Source: Ignavibacteriales bacterium (GTDB taxonomy: Bacteria; Bacteroidota; Ignavibacteria; Ignavibacteriales; Ignavibacteriaceae). From it: a stretch of 64,000 nucleotides of DNA. Under the pieces are notes generated by a model. That model saw only the letters and a list, made by a program, of their open reading frames with translations, was not told the origin of the DNA and ran no database searches. A program made the position numbers and the translations under genes. This document shows positions 46,797-55,361 of the stretch, piece after piece (within the stretch, counting starts at the first letter, position 1; the number at the start of each line of letters is the position of its first letter). Location: positions 23,660-87,659 of the forward strand of contig JAAYVN010000121.1 in NCBI GenBank assembly GCA_012517155.1, written 5' to 3'.

Positions 46797-49028
46797 ATGA
46801 AAAGATTATTTACATTATTTATTTTTATAACCATTTTCTGTTTGAATTCATTTGCACAACAATTGCAAGTATTATCTCAACCAGATTTTAAAGAGATGAT
46901 GAACGATATTTATTTTGTGAATGAAAATACGGGATGGATAGCCGGTGCAAAAGGATACATATATAAAACAACAGACGGAGGCGATAATTGGAGTGAGCAA
47001 GTTTCCGGTATAAGCGATAATATTCAGAGACTTTTTTTCACAGACGAAAATAAAGGCTGGGCAGGAGTATTAAACGGAGCGGTGCTTAAAACAACTGACG
47101 GCGGAAACAATTGGATAAAGTATTCTTTCACCAATGTTGCACCAAATGTAGCATTCTCACTATTTGATGTCCTTTATTTTACAGACGAAAACACCGGGTA
47201 CGCAGTTGCCGGGAAATTAAAAGCTATATATTTATTGAGAACAACAGATGGCGGTGTATCCTGGACTATAAAAGACTCCATGGTAACAACATCAAATATG
47301 AGGTGGTATGATCTGGATTTCCGAGAGGGGAAGGGATCGATGGCGGGAGATCAGAAAAACAGATTCAGATATTCAACCGATAATGGAATCAACTGGGGTG
47401 CAGCAACACCAATTGTTGATGGTTTTTTTGGTGCTATTAAATCAATAAAATGGTTAAATGGGTCCGATGTAATAGCAATAGGTGAGGGAAACGAATTTAA
47501 CGGGGTGCCTGTGCCGATATATAAATCAACGAATGGTGGAATTGACTGGGTGAAAAAAAATCAGTCTGTTTCGACTGTTTATGACCGAGTGAAGGATGCA
47601 TACTTCAAGAATGGAACAGAAGGAATTGGTGTTGGAAGCAACGGATTCAGTAAAATATTTATAATAAAAACAAGTGATGGTGGCGAAAACTGGAGTACAT
47701 CAACCGTAGGATACTCTTTTGGTCTGCAAGCCCTATCCGGTATCGGTGACAAGTTATTTGCACTGGGTTCGTCAACGCACATAATTAAATCAAGTGATTT
47801 TGGGAATACATGGGAAAATATTAAAAAGAAAGCCCCCGCATCAATATATGGAATGCAATTTATTGGAGGCAAAGGATATGCTGCTACGAGAAACGGTGAT
47901 TTTTATATTTGTAATGATGGTACCGGGAATGAATGGGAATATCTATCATCCACAGGGAGTGATGATTTAAAGGATATATTATTCTTGGACGGACAAACCG
48001 GATTTGCAGTAAAAGAAAACAGACACATATCGAAAACAACTGACGGGGGAGTTACATGGAGATCAACACTTACTCCAACACCAGCAAATACACGAAGCAA
48101 GGTTGGTGGGATATCATTTGCTGACTGGAATAACGGTTATGCATGGATGAGTCTTAATCAGTACGGAGAATACTATGCATGGAAGACTACTGATAATGGT
48201 GAATCGTGGACTCAAACAGGTGCTTTTGCAGGACCCGGTTATGTTTCGGGAGGCATAGTCACTTTTGATGCAAACACAAGCGTATTGTTAGGTCCCGATA
48301 ACTGGACCATGAGAACAACAGATGGCGGAGTATCCTGGAATCCAGCAAGTCTAAACAGTTTTCCACAGAATTTTAATTCAAAAGATTTTGAGGGGGTAAC
48401 AAGAATTAATAGTAATAAGGCGGTGGCGATAGGAGAAGGGTTTATTGCGATTACAACAGACATGGGAGCTAACTGGGAATATATCAACCATGGATTGAAC
48501 GGAATTGATTCATCTTTTTATACAATCACCTCCTCAGGGGACACATTGATGTTCATAGGATGTTATAATGGGGCTTATTTAAAGTCGACCGATGGTGGAA
48601 ATACATGGATGATAGATACGACTTTACAGGGTCAATATTACTGGTTCACTTCAGCGTTAACAGAAACGGGCAAGTTATTCTTTGGAACCTCAAACGGATA
48701 TATTGTTGGAGAAAAGACAATATCCGATATTAAGGATGATGCAAACATTGCGGAAACATTCAGATTAGAACAAAATTATCCTAATCCATTTAATCCTTCA
48801 ACAACGATTGAGTTTTACTTAAAAAACGGAGGGAATGTAAAGCTAAGTTTGTATGATATTATTGGAAATGAAGTGAGGATTTTGGTGAGTGATTACATGC
48901 GAAGTGGGAAGCATAAATATGAGCTTGACATGAGAAATGCGGAGAGATCAATTGCGAGCGGGATTTATTTTGTAAGATTAGAAGCAGAAAATCAAACAGC
49001 AATCAGAAAAATAGTTTATTTAAAGTAA
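46797..49028 (+). CDS. YCF48-like beta-propeller protein with T9SS sorting domain (cassette B)
   Basis: This 743-residue protein has a signal peptide (1-21, ending NSFAQ), repeats around KTTDGGxNW and FTDENxGWAG, and a type A T9SS domain (FRLEQNYPNPFNPSTT, ending IRKIVYLK). Its length and place match the cassette A propeller (736 residues). It follows the barrel gene by 11 nt with a GAAAGGA ribosome-binding site. It is likely exported by the type IX system and exposed at the surface; the ligand is unknown. Confidence 0.88.
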   Translation: MKRLFTLFIFITIFCLNSFAQQLQVLSQPDFKEMMNDIYFVNENTGWIAGAKGYIYKTTDGGDNWSEQVSGISDNIQRLFFTDENKGWAGVLNGAVLKTTDGGNNWIKYSFTNVAPNVAFSLFDVLYFTDENTGYAVAGKLKAIYLLRTTDGGVSWTIKDSMVTTSNMRWYDLDFREGKGSMAGDQKNRFRYSTDNGINWGAATPIVDGFFGAIKSIKWLNGSDVIAIGEGNEFNGVPVPIYKSTNGGIDWVKKNQSVSTVYDRVKDAYFKNGTEGIGVGSNGFSKIFIIKTSDGGENWSTSTVGYSFGLQALSGIGDKLFALGSSTHIIKSSDFGNTWENIKKKAPASIYGMQFIGGKGYAATRNGDFYICNDGTGNEWEYLSSTGSDDLKDILFLDGQTGFAVKENRHISKTTDGGVTWRSTLTPTPANTRSKVGGISFADWNNGYAWMSLNQYGEYYAWKTTDNGESWTQTGAFAGPGYVSGGIVTFDANTSVLLGPDNWTMRTTDGGVSWNPASLNSFPQNFNSKDFEGVTRINSNKAVAIGEGFIAITTDMGANWEYINHGLNGIDSSFYTITSSGDTLMFIGCYNGAYLKSTDGGNTWMIDTTLQGQYYWFTSALTETGKLFFGTSNGYIVGEKTISDIKDDANIAETFRLEQNYPNPFNPSTTIEFYLKNGGNVKLSLYDIIGNEVRILVSDYMRSGKHKYELDMRNAERSIASGIYFVRLEAENQTAIRKIVYLK

Positions 49029-49054
49029 ATATAAGCGAAAAAGAGGACAAATTT

Positions 49055-51265
49055 ATGAAATTGTTTTTAATTATTATTTTATTTGCCGTTACGGTATTAT
49101 CTCAAACAGAGATTGTCAAGCCCGCTAAACAATTTGCCACATCGTTTGCAATAATTATTGACCGCACAACATATGAGAAATGCAAAGAAGCCGTGGTAAA
49201 TTACAAAAACAGCGTTGAGGCTGATAATCTTTCCTGTTATATAGTAATATCAGACTGGAAGAATCCTGAAGAAATAAAAAAAGAAATAACAGATCTATAC
49301 AACAGAAAGCCAAAGCTTGAAGGAATAGTACTAATCGGCGATATTCCAATAGCAATGATAAGAAACGGACAACATTTAACTTCCGCATTCAAGTTAGAGG
49401 AAGACCGCTATCCGTGGATCCGATCCAGTGTTCCATCAGACAGGTACTATGATGATTTCGACCTGAAATTCAATTATATAAAACAGGACAGCATATATAA
49501 GCTCTACCATTATTATTCATTAAGGGCAGATTCTCCTCAAAGAATAGAAAGAGAAATATATAGTGCCAGAATTAAGGCATCCGGTAACCAGGAACAGAAA
49601 TATGAAAAAATCACAAAATATTTAATGAGAGTTTCCGAACAAAAGACTAAAAAAGAAATTATTGACAATGCATTGATCTTTACGGGACATGGATATCATT
49701 CGGAATCACTAGCAGCCTGGGGAGATGAGCGAATTTCAATTCACGAACAATTCCCGCAGATGTTCAAACAAAACAACAGAGTGAAGTTTATTAACCATGG
49801 AATGGATGACAATCTAAAAGAGATATTAATGGCTGAACTTGAAAATAAAGATCTAGATTATGTGCTTTTTCATGCTCATGGGGACACAGATATGCAGCTT
49901 CTTCTGAGTTATCCTAAAGCCGATAATATCACTATGAATGTGGAAGGGATAAAACTGTTTTTGCGGAGCAAATTAAGAACTGCACAAAGAAGAAATCAAT
50001 CAGTTGAAGATGCAAAGGAGTATTATAAAAAAGCTTATGATATTCCCGATTCATGGTTTGAGGGAGTCTTTGGAGATTCTTTAGAGACGGCTGACTCTCT
50101 TCTTAACTATAAATTGGACATGTATTTAGACGATATACGCAAGATGAAGGTCGGAGCTGAATTTGTAATGTTTGACCAGTGTTTCAATGGTTCTTTTCAT
50201 TTGGATGAATATATTACGGGGGAATATGTGTTTGGTGCAGGAGAAGTTATTGTAGGAGAGGGAAATTCAGTTAATTGCCTGCAGGATAAATGGGCGAATG
50301 AGCTTTTAGGTTTATTAAATTTAGGGGTGAGAGTGGGGAACCGGCATCGCTTTGTTAATTTGCTGGAGAGTCACTTAATAGGTGATCCTACATATCGATT
50401 TCATAGTAACATTCAAGATGACTTAAATGAAAAGATTGTACTACAAAGAGATAATGAAACTTACTGGAAAAGTGCATTGAGAAATGAAAATGATGAAATA
50501 AGAGGACTTGGAATAAGAATGCTACATAATATCAGGGGAGAAAAGTGGAGCAAGGAGTTGAAGGATATTTACATGAATGATCCGTCCGTTAATGTGCGAT
50601 TACAAACATTAAAGTGTCTTGCAGAACTTAATGACGAAACATTCAGGGAAGTTTTAAAACAATCCATAAAAGATCCATATGAATATATCAGGCGAAAGAG
50701 TGCGGACTGGATGGGGGAAATCGGAAAGGTTGATTATATCCAGTATTTAATTGAACTGATAATATTTGATGAATCTCCACGAGTGTCTTTCAACGGAAGG
50801 AACTCAATAACATATATCAGTTCGACGAAAGCAATAAAAGAGGTTGAAGGTTTCGTAGCAAATCTTCCGGACTTTATGGAAAAAGGCAAAATATTAAGCG
50901 GGATAAAGGGTTCTTTAGAGAGAAGCAATATATGGCTTTTTGAAGAACTTATTCCTCATATAGAGAGTGATACAATAAAGGAGAGAACAAAGTTAGGGGA
51001 AATAAGAACATTCAGGAACTACAAGTTTAACGAAGGGATTAAAAGTTTATTAAAGGAATTGAAAAACCCTAAACAGAGCATTGAAGCAAGAATATATATT
51101 GCAGAAGCATTGGGGTGGTATTCCTTTAATATCCAGAAGAATGAGATACTCAGAGAAATAGAAGAAATATTGACAGATAAAAATCTTGATTCTAAGTTCC
51201 GAGATGAGTTAGTGAGAACTAAGAACAGATTAGTTGAAGGTCACAATGATGTTATGCTTCCTTAG
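49055..51265 (+). CDS. Gingipain-like (C25) caspase-fold protein with C-terminal HEAT repeats
   Basis: This 736-residue protein has a signal peptide (1-16) and a caspase-fold region in which GIVLIGDIPIAMI, IEREIYSARI, YVLFHAHGDTD (H273 and H275) and FDQCFNGSF (C376) fit the strand order and His-Gly and Cys positions of C25 peptidases. GEVIVGEGNSVN matches the strand after the cysteine. From about residue 470 there are helical HEAT-like repeats (DPSVNVRLQTLKCLAEL, DPYEYIRRKSADWMGEIG). It lacks a T9SS domain, unlike gingipains. Peptidase activity is likely but unproven. It overlaps the convergent kinase gene by 14 nt. Confidence 0.75.
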   Translation: MKLFLIIILFAVTVLSQTEIVKPAKQFATSFAIIIDRTTYEKCKEAVVNYKNSVEADNLSCYIVISDWKNPEEIKKEITDLYNRKPKLEGIVLIGDIPIAMIRNGQHLTSAFKLEEDRYPWIRSSVPSDRYYDDFDLKFNYIKQDSIYKLYHYYSLRADSPQRIEREIYSARIKASGNQEQKYEKITKYLMRVSEQKTKKEIIDNALIFTGHGYHSESLAAWGDERISIHEQFPQMFKQNNRVKFINHGMDDNLKEILMAELENKDLDYVLFHAHGDTDMQLLLSYPKADNITMNVEGIKLFLRSKLRTAQRRNQSVEDAKEYYKKAYDIPDSWFEGVFGDSLETADSLLNYKLDMYLDDIRKMKVGAEFVMFDQCFNGSFHLDEYITGEYVFGAGEVIVGEGNSVNCLQDKWANELLGLLNLGVRVGNRHRFVNLLESHLIGDPTYRFHSNIQDDLNEKIVLQRDNETYWKSALRNENDEIRGLGIRMLHNIRGEKWSKELKDIYMNDPSVNVRLQTLKCLAELNDETFREVLKQSIKDPYEYIRRKSADWMGEIGKVDYIQYLIELIIFDESPRVSFNGRNSITYISSTKAIKEVEGFVANLPDFMEKGKILSGIKGSLERSNIWLFEELIPHIESDTIKERTKLGEIRTFRNYKFNEGIKSLLKELKNPKQSIEARIYIAEALGWYSFNIQKNEILREIEEILTDKNLDSKFRDELVRTKNRLVEGHNDVMLP

Positions 51266-52757
51266 GGGAGAACTCGCCACCAGTTGATTTGAAGGGTAGA
51301 AAGACTCTGAATGTGGTTCCCTTACCATATTCAGAGTCAACCTCAACTTTGCCTGAATATGAATCCACAATTTTTTTAACAAGAGACAAGCCAAGTCCGG
51401 TTCCATGAATATTTTTAGTGAATTCGTTCTTTGCTCTGAAAAACTCGCTAAACAATTTTTCTTTTTCAACTGGTTTAAGACCAATTCCGCTATCCTTAAC
51501 TGAAAGAATTAAATAATTGCTTGTGGAAGTTAAGGATATAATTATTTCGCCATTTTCCTTATTATATTTAATAGCATTGCTGACAAGATTGGTAGTTAAT
51601 CTTTGAACCTCATTCAAATCGGCAGTAATCGGTTGAAAGGTCTCCGGCAATTTCAGGTCAACAATAAGTTTCTTTTTATCGATCTCAAACTGAAAGAGGT
51701 TGAGTACATCTTTGATGACATCGCGCAAGTCAAGTTGCTTAAGTTCGCGAGTGCTAGTTTTCATTTCCATTCTTGAAATATCAAGCAAGTCATTTACCAT
51801 ATTGAGCAGACCTGTGAGTCGTGAACTAGAGCGATTAAGAAAATCGAGTTGTTGATCAGGGGGAATGGAAAAGTCCTTATTGGTCAGGATATTAATAAAT
51901 CCGAGAGTCGCAGCGATTGGTGCTTTTAGTTCATGTGCCACCATAGAAACGAATTGAGATTTAAGATACTCAAGTCGTTTAAATTCCGATATATCTTTTA
52001 TAACTGTAACTACTCCAGCCAGCGAACCATCGGGATGAGGAACAGGAGAGCAGGTAACCTCCACAAAAGTTTCATTATCGCCTTTAATTCTGAGTTGTGC
52101 AGAATATGAGCTATTATGGAAAACTGTTGAATAGAGAAACTGATTAATAATCACGCCAACTTCCGGGGGAAGTTTATTTACGATATACTCTTCAATTTTG
52201 ATCTCATCAAGTTGAAGAAAGTTCAACGATGCTGGATTGTAGAGAACAGCTTGTCCTTCTTTATTAACAACCAAAACACCATCAGCGAGGGAATTAATTA
52301 TGGTATTTAATCTTGTTCTTTCAAAGTGAACTTCCAAAAGACGGCGTTCTCTATCCAAGCGAAGACGTTCAGCTTCCACGACAAGCTGTCTTTTTTTTAA
52401 GCCAGCCTCAAGTTGAGAAAGCAATTCCTCAGATGTGAAGGGTTTTGGAATATATCCATCTGCGCCAAGTTTTGTTGCCTGAATGGCAGTTTCATAGCTT
52501 GCATATGCAGTGGCAATATAGCAGATAGTGTTAGGGCGGACTTGGCGAAATTCACGTAATACTTCGATTCCACTGATGTCAGGCATTTTTAAGTCTATAA
52601 TTGCCAAATCAAAATCATTGGCGATACCCTTACGGATGCCCTCGGTTCCATTTTCCGCGGTATCAACGTCGTAGCCTTCCATTTCCAGAATCCGCTTAAC
52701 GCCGACCCTCAGGGCATCCTCATCATCTATAACTATAATCTTGGGTTTAGTATCCAT
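51252..52757 (-). CDS. Response regulator-PAS-histidine kinase hybrid
   Basis: This 501-residue protein starts with a receiver domain (about 5-125, phospho-acceptor D in LAIIDLKMPDISG, conserved K in GYIPKPF), then a coiled coil, a PAS domain (about 160-270), a HisKA domain with H in FVSMVAHELKAPIAA, and a HATPase domain with N box NLVSNAIKYN, G1 DSGIGL and G2 GTGLGLSLVKK. No membrane helix is seen, so it is a cytoplasmic relay kinase. It is the last gene of a minus-strand signalling operon, 12 nt after a lone receiver. Confidence 0.93.
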   Translation of the reverse strand: MDTKPKIIVIDDEDALRVGVKRILEMEGYDVDTAENGTEGIRKGIANDFDLAIIDLKMPDISGIEVLREFRQVRPNTICYIATAYASYETAIQATKLGADGYIPKPFTSEELLSQLEAGLKKRQLVVEAERLRLDRERRLLEVHFERTRLNTIINSLADGVLVVNKEGQAVLYNPASLNFLQLDEIKIEEYIVNKLPPEVGVIINQFLYSTVFHNSSYSAQLRIKGDNETFVEVTCSPVPHPDGSLAGVVTVIKDISEFKRLEYLKSQFVSMVAHELKAPIAATLGFINILTNKDFSIPPDQQLDFLNRSSSRLTGLLNMVNDLLDISRMEMKTSTRELKQLDLRDVIKDVLNLFQFEIDKKKLIVDLKLPETFQPITADLNEVQRLTTNLVSNAIKYNKENGEIIISLTSTSNYLILSVKDSGIGLKPVEKEKLFSEFFRAKNEFTKNIHGTGLGLSLVKKIVDSYSGKVEVDSEYGKGTTFRVFLPFKSTGGEFSPKEA

Positions 52758-52769
52758 GAGGGAAGGGTA

Positions 52770-53171
52770 TTAATCCTGTTTATTAAAACTTTCGAGTTTT
52801 TGGAGTAAGTCTTCAATTATCACAGGTTTATTCAGGACTGCGTCGCATTTGAGCCATTCTTTTTCTTCCTCAGTTGAAGCATTGAATTTATAGTTTGTGA
52901 GATAAGCTGCAGAGGTCATCATTATGATGGGAACATTTTTGCCATGCGGGTGTTTTCTTACTTTATAGCTAAGGATAAATCCAGAATCATGTTCTTCCAT
53001 CATTAAATCAATAAGGAGTGCATCAGGAAGGAACTCTTCGAATTTGTTATATCCTTCTTCGGCGGTTTCTGCTGTTACAACTTCATAACCTTTAGCCAGA
53101 AGAATTAATTTAGTTTGATCCAGTAAGTCAATATCATCATCTACGAGTAATATTTTTTTAATTTGCGTCAT
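52770..53171 (-). CDS. Single-domain response regulator
   Basis: This 133-residue protein is one receiver domain: acidic pair in LLVDDDID, phospho-acceptor in ALLIDLMMEE, Thr in MMTSAAY and Lys in VLNKPV. There is no output domain, so it should act as a phosphate relay or by protein contact, like CheY or Spo0F. It lies between the hydrogenase-like sensor kinase (32 nt upstream) and the REC-PAS-kinase (12 nt downstream), the natural place for a relay between them. Confidence 0.93.
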   Translation of the reverse strand: MTQIKKILLVDDDIDLLDQTKLILLAKGYEVVTAETAEEGYNKFEEFLPDALLIDLMMEEHDSGFILSYKVRKHPHGKNVPIIMMTSAAYLTNYKFNASTEEEKEWLKCDAVLNKPVIIEDLLQKLESFNKQD

Positions 53172-53203
53172 TTTTTTTACCTATTAAATAATTAATGAAT
53201 AAA

Positions 53204-55186
53204 TTAGTTATCAGACGTTAATCTGACAGGAATTTTAACAGTAAAGGTAGTTCCTCTCCCCAGTTCACTATTAAAACCAATTTCCCCCTTGTGCATTTTT
53301 ACAATTCCGTAAGTAATAGCCAAACCCAGACCGGTACCCCTACCCATTTTTTTTGTTGTAAAGAAAGGGGTGAAAACCTTAGAGTAATTTTCGCGAGGAA
53401 TACCAGCACCAGTATCGGAAATTTGAGTGATTATATACTCATGATTTTGAGATATTTCAAGTTTAAGTTCTTTGCGTTCGGTTTCTTCCATAGATTCAGA
53501 GGCGTTTCCAATAAGGTTGATAAAAACCTGTTCCAACTGATCTTTATCGCCCTCTACTAACATATCATTTGTATAATCAATGAAAACGGTATTAATACCA
53601 GAAAAACGCGGGTCCATTTCGATTGTCTTGAGGATTTTGCGTAGCAAGGAGCTAAGGGGAAACTTAACAGAGCTGAGCTTTCCCTGCCGGGCAAAATTCA
53701 GAAGATTAGACACAATATTTTTGCATCTATTAGCTTCATTAATAATAAGGTTTAAATCTTCATCGGAGTTTGAACAGGAGGCTTGCTTCTCGAGAGTTTT
53801 TTTCAGCAGTGATGCATAGAGCATAATTGTGCCGAGAGGATTATTAATTTCATGGGCAACACCTGCCGCAAGCTGGCCAATAGAAGCCAGTTTCTCAGCT
53901 GAGTGTAACTGTTCCTGAGTTGTGCGTAAGTCCTCATAGGCAGTTTCAAGCTGATCAATGAGATAATTAAGGCACATCTCCTTTTCAGCGAGATTTTTTC
54001 CGATATTAATTGCAAATTCCCGACAAGTCGGATAGCCACAAGAACCACAATTTAATTCATCTCTTTCAGAGTATTTATTCAGGCTAGCGAGGATATTTTT
54101 AATCTCGGTCTCACTTGGAACAGGTCTTCTTTGATTTTTTGGTTCGAAGGTACGAGTCAGATCAAGATTACGACTATTATAAATATTGCTATTCCAAACT
54201 TTTTTGTTAATTGAGTGAACATTTTCTTTGATATAGTCAATCACTTTCTGTTTTCGTGCATAGTAGTTCAGATCAGAGTCAATTGCAGGACCACTAATAC
54301 AACCCTCACAGAAAAGTATATCAATAAACTTAGCATGAATTTTATTATTGGCAAGATCATCTATGAATTCCAGGACTTTGGATTTACCTTCGACTATAAT
54401 AATTTCCTTTTCGAGGATGTCATCAGAGATGTTTGTAGTTTTAAGAAGACCACCAGCAAGTGGAAAAGTCTTGCCCAGATAAGCGAAAGGAGGATCAAAT
54501 GAAGATGGTTCAAGCTGATCAAAATTAATATTTTTAGTTTCAAACATTTCCTTGACTTCGGAAAATGTAAGAACCGAATCAATAGCACCGATGACCTCAT
54601 CCTGAATGAATTCATCTTTTTTTGCAACACAAGGACCGATAAATACAACCTTATAATCTTTCCCCATATTTTCTTTGATATATCTACCAAGAGCAATCAT
54701 AGGGGAAACAATTTTTGCCAGATTGGGGACTAATTCTATAAAATATTTTTGAATATAGTTGCAAACTGCGGGGCAGCTAGAACTTATAATAGTTTGATTG
54801 TTATCATTTTCAAATTCAGAAAAATAGAGGTTGCTTATTAAATCTGCACCAAAAGCCGTCTCGATAACGTGTTCAAAGCCAAGCTTTCTGAGAGCCGAAG
54901 GGATTTTTTTATAATCTTCAGGGAAAGAAGCTGCAAAAGAAGGAGCTACGATAGCCACCGTTTTGGAGTATGGAAGGACATATTCGAGAACAGCATCGGT
55001 TTGACTATGGATTTTTTTTGCACCTTGTGAACAAACCTTTACGCAATTTCCGCAAGCGATACACCTCTCCTGAAGGACGACAGCCTGTCCGCCCATTACG
55101 CGTATTGCCTTTGCCGGACACTCCCGAATACAGGAGTAGCAACGTTTACAGAGGTCCAGGCTTGTTGTTACAATATCTTGATGCAT
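53204..55186 (-). CDS. [FeFe]-hydrogenase-like Fe-S sensor histidine kinase
   Basis: This 660-residue protein has two N-terminal 4Fe-4S motifs (C13, C16, C19, C23 and C42, C45, C48, C52), an Fe-only hydrogenase large-subunit domain (about 65-330), a further Fe-S domain (CGSCGYPTC, C380 onward, with C405), then HisKA (H445 in VAHEINNPLG) and HATPase (NLIGNASESM, DTGAGI, GRGTGLGLA). H-cluster motifs are altered: L1 is SSSCPA with S137 where catalytic enzymes have the proton-relay Cys, L2 is GPCVAKKDE (C186), L3 is CEGC (C293, C296). This fits a sensory rather than catalytic role in redox or H2 sensing. Confidence 0.88.
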   Translation of the reverse strand: MHQDIVTTSLDLCKRCYSCIRECPAKAIRVMGGQAVVLQERCIACGNCVKVCSQGAKKIHSQTDAVLEYVLPYSKTVAIVAPSFAASFPEDYKKIPSALRKLGFEHVIETAFGADLISNLYFSEFENDNNQTIISSSCPAVCNYIQKYFIELVPNLAKIVSPMIALGRYIKENMGKDYKVVFIGPCVAKKDEFIQDEVIGAIDSVLTFSEVKEMFETKNINFDQLEPSSFDPPFAYLGKTFPLAGGLLKTTNISDDILEKEIIIVEGKSKVLEFIDDLANNKIHAKFIDILFCEGCISGPAIDSDLNYYARKQKVIDYIKENVHSINKKVWNSNIYNSRNLDLTRTFEPKNQRRPVPSETEIKNILASLNKYSERDELNCGSCGYPTCREFAINIGKNLAEKEMCLNYLIDQLETAYEDLRTTQEQLHSAEKLASIGQLAAGVAHEINNPLGTIMLYASLLKKTLEKQASCSNSDEDLNLIINEANRCKNIVSNLLNFARQGKLSSVKFPLSSLLRKILKTIEMDPRFSGINTVFIDYTNDMLVEGDKDQLEQVFINLIGNASESMEETERKELKLEISQNHEYIITQISDTGAGIPRENYSKVFTPFFTTKKMGRGTGLGLAITYGIVKMHKGEIGFNSELGRGTTFTVKIPVRLTSDN

Positions 55187-55361
55187 GTTAGTACCATTTA
55201 AGAAAGAATCAGCATATTTAATGCCAGAAAAAAGAATGTTTATTCTTTATTTAAGAGAAAAATTCTTTAATTTAGAATATAAAATTACTATTATTTCTTG
55301 AAATTAAGAAGAGTACTTCTCACAAAGTCAAAACAAGAACAGGAAGAATAAAAGGTGCAAA

